DNA from: Inia geoffrensis
Taxonomy: Eukaryota; Chordata; Mammalia; Artiodactyla; Iniidae
Direction of reading: 5' to 3'
Length of the DNA: 64,000 nt
Assembly (NCBI GenBank): GCA_036417435.1
Contig: CM070905.1
Coordinates: 63,071,092 to 63,135,091, forward strand
Positions 58,225 to 64,000 of the stretch are shown here, in pieces; the first letter of the stretch is position 1; every line of letters begins with the position of its first letter. Below the pieces are notes generated by a model that searched no databases, was not told where the DNA came from, and saw only the letters and a list, made by a program, of their open reading frames with translations. Both the position numbers and the translations under genes were made by a program.

Positions 58225-58960
58225 TTACTGTATTTTTCCTATGAGCCTGGCACTGAGGCAGGCATGGAAGTTGAAATGAAGGCAGCAACTTTTCCCTTTA
58301 GATGCTATAATCTGATTGGGGTCATAGGACAGACGACTACATATGGTTAAGTCATGTTATTATTATTATTATCATTACTGGCCACACCGCGTGGCTTGCA
58401 GTATCTTAGTTCCCTGACCAGGGATCGAACCCATGCCCCCTGCAGTGAAAGTGCGGAGTCCTAACCACTGGACTGCCAGGGAATTTCCAGTTAAGTCATA
58501 TTATTGTCAGGTTAAGTGTCAATGAGGCCTGTGTATGTTCAGGAGAAGGGATATCAGCATGGTCTGGCATGATTCAAGACAGGGAGCAAGACTGCCTCTG
58601 GGCCTGAAGAGTATGTATATTTCGTAGGGGTGTAGGAAAAGGGGTACTTTGTATGGGCATGAGAGTGTGCATGGACGTGTGTACATGTGTAGGGACATGC
58701 ACATAGTGGGGGATGCAGATTGCTGCAGAATGAATAAAGACTTGAATTCAAGAAGGAGCTAAGAATGAACTGGGAAGGACCGGGATATGTTTTGATGATA
58801 ATAGGGAACACGCTTAGGTAGATAGAGAGGAGTCTGATCCTTGAAGAACTTGAATGCCAGGCTAAATAATATCTTACAGAGATTAGGAAACCATTGACTT
58901 TTCTGAGTAGATAACTGGCATGTTGAAAGCATATTTTGGGAAGAATAATATGGTTACAGT
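58225..58960 (-). mobile_element. L2 copy, antisense, split by CHR-1
   Basis: Antisense L2 pieces flank a CHR-1 SINE: left 'ggcactgaggcaggcatgga', 'gaaatgaaggcagcaacttt'; right 'atatcagcatggtctggcat', 'aagaacttgaatgccaggct', 'aatatggttacagtatagaa'. Wording is diverged but ordered. Confidence 0.6.
58362..58489 (-). mobile_element. CHR-1-like SINE, antisense
   Basis: A (TTA)n tail is followed by 'ctggccacaccgcgtggctt', 'cagtatcttagttccctgac', 'cagggatcgaacccatgccc' and 'ccactggactgccagggaat'. The pol III-type B-box 'gggatcgaaccc' is intact in reverse. The duplication is 16 bases, gttaagtcatgttatt at 58346-58361 and gttaagtcatattatt at 58490-58505, one mismatch. The element is shorter than the CHR-2 copies and lacks the long CpG-rich body. 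Confidence 0.93.
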
Positions 58961-59719
58961 ATAGAAAGTGAATTTGAGCAGACAGGGGCTGGGGTCAGGG
59001 ATACTGGTTTGAGTGAATTCCAGTCCTGAGACAGTTGTTTATATTATTTGCCATTCATTTTCTGGTTTCACAACCAGAAAGTCTACTTGATCATATTTTT
59101 TTGTTGTTGTTGTTTATTTTCTTTTCTTTTTCTGAAAGCTCAGTGTTGTCCTTTGCCAAAATAGAGATGAGAAGTCAGGTTTGATTTACTGAATGTGTGC
59201 TAATGTGACCACAGCACTGGTATTGCCTGTTAGGTACTAGATTCAAGTATCTTTACGTTTAGGTTGACAGTGAACACAATTAAGTATGCATCCCTAAATC
59301 GATGTTGAATTCAGTATGCTTAATTTCAGGATCAATTCCCTTTGTCTCTTCTTCTTTTTTTTCAGCAAAATATCCAACATTTTTACAAGGCTTGTTTTCC
59401 TGAAATAAGCATATATTAAATATCTCATCTAGGTAGTAAATCTTTGTGTCAGCAGCTATCATAATCTCACCAGATTTCATATTGTTACATTTTCATGACA
59501 TTCTAAGGTAGCAAAGTAAATCAACTGCTCAGACAAATGAGCAGTTCAAACTCCTTTGAAAAGCCTGTCAATATTGGTAGAGTGCCCACTGAATAAGAAT
59601 TCTTCCCTCTGTGACTTGGGAAGATACAAAGTGTTAAATGAGCAGTCTGCCCTTGGTAAGACTGCAACAGAATGAGGGAAGAAGGAAGAGCACAAATTAA
59701 AAATTAAACTAAAACCTAA
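58961..59719. other. Non-coding, nothing recognised
   Basis: No named repeat or gene, including the minus-strand frame at 59280-59480. Confidence 0.4.
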
Positions 59720-59965
59720 AAAGACCCCTAAAATAGGAATAGCTCTGGATCAAATAATTACTCTGTACCAGACACACAAACATCTCACGTCACAAACATC
59801 TAACTTCTTGTATCAGCCCTGTGGATTATAGTATTAGCATTCCTAGTTTTGCAGATGAGGAATCTAAGGCCCGGAATGGTTAGCTATCTTGTTCATGGTC
59901 ACACAATGGCAGAGCCAGAATTTAAACTCGTGGCTCTCTAACTTTTGAGCCAGGTTTCTTTTCAG
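59720..59965 (-). mobile_element. MIR SINE, antisense
   Basis: Antisense MIR blocks 'ctctgtaccagacacacaaa', 'agttttgcagatgaggaatc', 'taaggcccggaatggttagc', 'ttcatggtcacacaatggca', 'gagccagaatttaaactcgt' are clear. Confidence 0.88.
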
Positions 59966-59991
59966 GCTGCTGTAATAAGTTATGAGAAGGC

Positions 59992-60013
59992 AAAAAAAAA
60001 AAAAAAAAAAAAA
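59992..60013. repeat. Poly(A) tract, 22 bases
   Basis: An A22 run follows the MIR. I see no retrocopy upstream that would explain it as a tail. Confidence 0.9.
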
Positions 60014-60240
60014 TGCTATAGTTATTGCCTTTTAATTCCAAATAGAGTGATTGGGGAAGGCTATATAGAGTCATGATTTGAAGTCATGAAAAAGAAAGTA
60101 ACACAGATTAGGAAAGAGTCTTCAGGAGAACATTCCAGATCGGGAAAATGGTAGACTTGTAATCAGAATACAACAGGCTACAAGTGTGGGGCAGTATACA
60201 GGAATAGTGAGCTGAGGTGACTGATGGAGGGAGATGTGTC
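60014..60240 (-). mobile_element. Possible L2 body, antisense
   Basis: 'gattggggaaggctatatag', 'gacacagattaggaaagag' (weak) and 'agaacattccagatcgggaa' recall the antisense L2 order ('ggaaggcctc', 'gcattccaggcagag'). Weak. Confidence 0.4.
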
Positions 60241-60984
60241 CCCAAATTAAATGCATTACTAGGACTTGAAATCCTGCTTATAATATTTAGTGCTGGGCAC
60301 GTATAATGTGATTGACATATGCGTATTGAGGTGATGGTGACTTGTGGTGCTGAGCGCTGATGTGGGTTTATGGGTTTATGCAGTGAAGACAACAAAGGGG
60401 GAAAGCAGACAGGGAGACAGACTGGGCCTCTCTAGATGTTAACCTCAAATCATTCTCTAACACTTTCCTCACAGTAGCAAAGTAGTGTGAGTGTCGGGTG
60501 ACTTCAGCCTCCTCTTTTCCATATCACACACCCCCAAACGTCAGGAAGCCCTCTTATGTCATTTCCCCTCCAAGCCAGCTCTGAATATAATGTTAATCTA
60601 TAATTCTCTGTGTAATAGTACCAGGGAAGGGAATTTAGCTAATATAATTTTTCCAAACCCTAAACTGTGGGATTAGGATTAATGGATTTAAAAAAAAAAC
60701 AAAAACCCAAAAAACAAAAACCAAAGGACCAACATTGTTTCATAATCTCAAGAAAAGGTTAGTTTAACAAAAATATTTACTTAGAAAATTTATAACTAAA
60801 CATAATTAAGTAGAGTAGATTTTGATCCAGTTTATTTTATCAGATAGCAATAATTCAGAAGAATTATACCAATGCATTACAGAAGTGTAACTAGTAAAGA
60901 AAGTATATTTCTGTGCTTTCCATTGCCTTTTAGCCATTCTGAATTCCTTGGCCTTTGGAGTTAAATGAATACTGTTGAGATATA
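60241..60984. other. Non-coding, nothing recognised
   Basis: No named repeat or gene. An A-rich tract of (CAAAA)-type sits at 60690-60722. Confidence 0.4.
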
Positions 60985-61370
60985 CAGTTGACCCTTGAAC
61001 AACATGGGTTTGAACTTTTCAGGTCCGTGTATTTGCAGATTTTTTTCAGTAGTAGATATTATAGTACCACTCCATCTGTGGTTGGTTGAAACCACGGATG
61101 TGGAGGAACTGCAAATACGGAGGGCCTACTACCAGGTCTACGGGGATTTGGGGGGTTTTTTTTTTTTGGCCACAGCACAGGGCATGTGGGATCTTAGTTC
61201 CCCAGCCAGGGATCGAACCGGCACTCCCTGCAGTGGAAGCATGGAGTCTTAACCACCCATGGAGTCTTAACCACCAAACCACCAGGGAAGTCCCTCTGCG
61301 GGGATTTTTGACTACACTGAGGATCTGCCCCTAACCCTCATGGTATTCAAGGATAACCTGTATTTGTGTT
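60985..61370. mobile_element. Tigger-type MITE (MER2-like), split by CHR-1
   Basis: The left end 'cagttgacccttgaacaaca' and the right end 'attcaaggataacctg' form near-inverted ends flanked by TA at 60983-60984 and 61371-61372. Inside, 'ccatctgtggttggttgaaa' and 'tacggagggcctactacca' are typical TcMar-Tigger MITE wording. A CHR-1 SINE was inserted near the middle. Confidence 0.88.
61150..61296 (-). mobile_element. CHR-1-like SINE, antisense, with 18-bp tandem repeat
   Basis: A T12 tail is followed by 'ggccacagcacagggcatgt', 'gggatcttagttccccagcc' and the head ending 'accagggaagtccc'. The duplication is ctacggggattt at 61138-61149 and ctgcggggattt at 61297-61308, one mismatch. The head carries an 18-bp tandem repeat (catggagtcttaaccacc) at 61240-61257 and 61258-61275. 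The frames at 61046-61334 are not genes. Confidence 0.94.
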
Positions 61371-61372
61371 GT

Positions 61373-62048
61373 AGGCTGATGAATGGTGAACTGTAACTGA
61401 TGAAGAAAAGAGGATGGATATTCAGCTAGTATGCACCAGTGTTAAACTATTTAAATACTTATGTATTAATTGGTAAATAGCCACTGTCCTGAGCCATTAG
61501 AGTGTCCCCCATACTTCTCTCTGCTATCCTGGGCACTCTGGCCACTCTAGCCTCTGGCCCTTCCCCCCAGGACAATTCCTTCCCCTCCCTAAAGTCCAGC
61601 ACCTAAAGAGTTGACTAGCACAGAAGGAAGGCTCCGGGACACTGTCAGGTGCCCCAGCACTCATCCTGGTGTTGATACAGTTGTTAACGATTTAACATGC
61701 CAAGGTAATTGGTTGAACGTGATAGGAAAGGTAGCCATTTCTTCTCTTACTCAAGTTTTCTTATTCTTACATCTTTCTCCCTATATTTCTCCTCCATTCA
61801 TAGGCTCCCAAGGGAGCATAAAAGTACGACTTTGGAAATGATACATCCTTTCTCTTGAATTAAGGATGCCTCCAGGTACACTCATTTCCTATCTTCTTGC
61901 CCTATTTTATGCTACCGCTCGTGAATACGATTGAATAATGGCAAACGTTTTGCTTTTTACAACATTTATGTCTAGTTTTAAATGGATTTGAGAATAATGG
62001 ATTCTAGATTTCCCTAATAAATGTTAAACTGTAAAATTAAAAACCTGG
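61373..62048. other. Non-coding, nothing recognised
   Basis: No named repeat or gene, including the frame at 61611-61841. Confidence 0.4.
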
Positions 62049-62136
62049 ATCATGTGTGTATGTATATGTGTGTGTGTACAGACACAAAAAACCCCATATT
62101 GATGTGTGTGTGTACTTACACACACACACATATAAA
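62049..62136. repeat. (TG)n/(CA)n microsatellite, interrupted
   Basis: TG-rich and then CA-rich runs ('gtgtgtatgtatatgtgtgt' near 62056, 'cacacacacacatat' near 62120) face each other, so the segment can fold on itself. Confidence 0.85.
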
Positions 62137-63606
62137 CATATTCAGGGTTTATTTAAAAAGTCATAACTCGTAATACTTAATAATATATTAATGTATTCCT
62201 GGCACGATATTTCTTTAGGTGCTTATAACATTTCTTATAATGCGACAGTGTTATTCCTTTGCATTTCTTCTTGAAACGCATTTGCCCTCTCTCAAAACAG
62301 AGTATTTATGTAGTCATATTCAATGTGAAAAGGGGATCTTTCTTTGCACATATTATATGTAAAGCAGGCATGAACTCAACTTTTGATTAAAACATAGTTG
62401 CGTGACCTTCTAGCTCAGATTTAATTGCATTTAAAATTCCTTTCTGCACCTCTACTGAAGATTGCAAACCAATATTAATAAAGTAGGCTTAGAGCAGTGC
62501 AGCACCTAAGCAATAGGTTCTTGACAAAAGTTATTTACCTAACTAGAGTTTCATTTCAAAGTTAACATGTTTCTGTGCTACTTGAATAAAGCACTCATCT
62601 GAAAACTCTGTTAGACACTTTAACCCAATTTAATTTATTCCCTGAAAGTTTAATCCCCTGCTCACAAGAGTAGTTACAAATTTTCCAGAGTCACAATCCA
62701 CTGAAGTGAAAAATGTTTAATGACATCATAGGTACTGAGCTTCAAGAGTTTAGTTAAAAATCTTCAAAATGTAAAACAGGGGGCAAGAGTTAATAGGATA
62801 TTTTATATAGTTATATTTCAATCCTATTACAAATCTTTCTAAAGTCCCTTACATCGCTACCATTAAAGCTATGCGAAATGAGTTACTTAGACATCTCCAG
62901 GGAGCAGGGAAGGAAAAAAAAGACACAAATTTTAAACCATAGAAGCAAATCTCTTCTGAGCTTTGACATTTAAGTGGCCCATTCAGTCATTTTACATTTT
63001 ATAAAACCCTCTTTGTAATCACAGTGACCAAACAAAGCAAATATTAGGTGCCAACCATCTACAGTGTTCTGTGCAACTATACAAGAAAGCAGCCCAAAAG
63101 TGCACAACATGGAATGCTTTGGCACCCATATAGCAAACCTCGACTTGGTTTTATACAGTTAAATTATGCAATAGAAGTCTATTTATCGGTTATTAAAATA
63201 TTTTTGGTCTGACTGCCAGAGAGTGAGGATAAAAACAGGGGAGGAGAAAAAGTAAATCTGAATTGACTTTGTTTCTGGCACAGTAGAAAGCATTTTGGTT
63301 CTCTTTATAGTTTCCTAAAAATCTAATTATTCATTTGGCAGTTGTACCTCTATAGCACAACTGGATAGTTGTTTTAAAATATGCAAAGCACAGATTTCAG
63401 ATTTAATAGGAGATAATGACCACTTTATAGCCTGTCAGGTCATGGCCTATTTGGCCTAGTTACAGAGATATTGCTTCATGGTTCAGTGCTTGAGAGCTGA
63501 TGATGGCTCCAGGAGAGCAAAGGTGTCATTGACATAATAGAAAGTAAGGGTTTCTCTGGAACTCTAATGGGATGCTCTGTAAAGAATGCATCAAAAATGT
63601 CATGGA
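62137..63606. other. Repeat-poor stretch, candidate conserved non-coding DNA
   Basis: Nearly 1.5 kb with no transposon wording I recognise, in contrast to the rest of the window. Composition is moderate, with many short homeodomain-like 'taatt' and 'attaa' words. No open frame or RNA is visible. Such repeat-poor islands are often conserved enhancers or unique DNA, but nothing in the sequence proves that. Confidence 0.4.
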
Positions 63607-63812
63607 GGGCTTCCCTGGTAGTGCAGTGGTTGAGAGTCCGCCTGCCGATGCAGGGGACACGGGTTCGTGCCCCGGTCCGGGAAGATCCCACATGCCGCAG
63701 AGAGGCTGGGCCCGTGAACCAAGGCCTCTGAGCCTGCACTTCCGGAGACTGTGCTCCACAACGGGAGAGGCCACAACAGTGAGAGGCCTGCGTACAGAAA
63801 AAAAAAAAAAAA
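63607..63812 (+). mobile_element. CHR-2-like SINE, sense, full
   Basis: Head 'gggcttccctggtagtgcag', body with 'gggttcgtgccccggtccgg' and a tail of about 16 As. The duplication is gtcatgga at 63599-63606 and 63813-63820. The frames at 63476-63985 are SINE shadows. Confidence 0.95.
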
Positions 63813-63874
63813 GTCATGGATTAGATAGTACAACTCTGATGGGGGCATTGGGTGGTATTTCTCTATACTGTATC

Positions 63875-63940
63875 ATTAAAAAGAAAGAAAGGAAGGAAGA
63901 CAGAGAAAGGAAGGAAGGAAAGAAGGAAGGAAAAGAAAAT
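63875..63940. repeat. GA-rich (GGAA)n microsatellite
   Basis: About 65 bases of nearly pure purine with 'aaggaaggaagg'-type units follow the last SINE by 55 bases. GGAA repeats can be length-polymorphic. Confidence 0.85.
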
Positions 63941-64000
63941 TTTAAAAATCTACAGTTTAAATCAAGTTTCTTTGTAAAGTCATAATTTCACATTCTAAAA

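Noticed and set aside
58362..58489. tRNA gene suggested by the intact B-box-like sequence
   Set aside because: It is the reverse of a CHR-1 SINE with flanking duplications; no cloverleaf was found.
63476..63985. Four overlapping frames near the right end
   Set aside because: All pass through the CHR SINE at 63607-63812.

Overview
This window looks like intergenic or intronic nuclear DNA from a cetacean (whale or dolphin). It is AT-rich and has no bacterial-style gene density. The best marker is a family of roughly 190-215 bp tRNA-derived SINEs that begin with the 'gggcttccctggtggcgcagtgg' type head (written here only as a label) and run through a CpG-rich body to a 'gcgtaccgcaaaa' tail. Eight such copies (CHR-2-like, cetacean type) and two shorter CHR-1-like copies are present, most with visible target-site duplications. 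L1 3' ends of the cetartiodactyl type, MIR, L2, Tigger and hAT relics and one ERVL pol relic make up most of the rest. I found no intact protein-coding gene, no rRNA or tRNA gene, no CRISPR array and no convincing exon. Open frames of 60-180 codons are mostly SINE, L1 or Tigger shadows, or chance frames in AT-rich DNA.

Layout. Positions 1-7.3 kb are dominated by antisense old L1 (L1M) with one CHR SINE and a younger L1 3' end. From 7.3 to 30 kb there is mostly unrecognised sequence with scattered MIR, L2 and L1 pieces, a large (AT)n at 19.2 kb, a rearranged triplication at 19.6 kb and a (CA)n at 23.1 kb. From 29.2 to 32.8 kb a long LTR-like relic carries a Tigger-type MITE and is followed by a nearly full-length Tigger1 transposon (30457-32822). 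A 5'-truncated L1 with a perfect 14-bp duplication sits at 33248-33939. From 34 to 50 kb there are long antisense L2 copies (42.5 and 47.5 kb), several MIRs and three CHR SINEs. From 50 to 56 kb there is a possible frameshifted coding relic, a hAT MITE with an 8-bp duplication, a sense L2, an ERVL pol relic and two CHR SINEs 41 bp apart. From 56 to 64 kb there are two nested CHR-1 insertions and a repeat-poor 1.4-kb stretch (62.16-63.59 kb) that is the best candidate for conserved non-coding DNA.

No cooperating gene set exists here. What the window records is transposition history: clear insertions of one element into another, element-internal deletions and small templated duplications. I did not find a previously undescribed biological system; the most unusual local structure is the 19.6-kb triplication with apparently copied filler DNA. 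Family names were assigned by eye, without RepeatMasker, and boundaries without a stated duplication are approximate.
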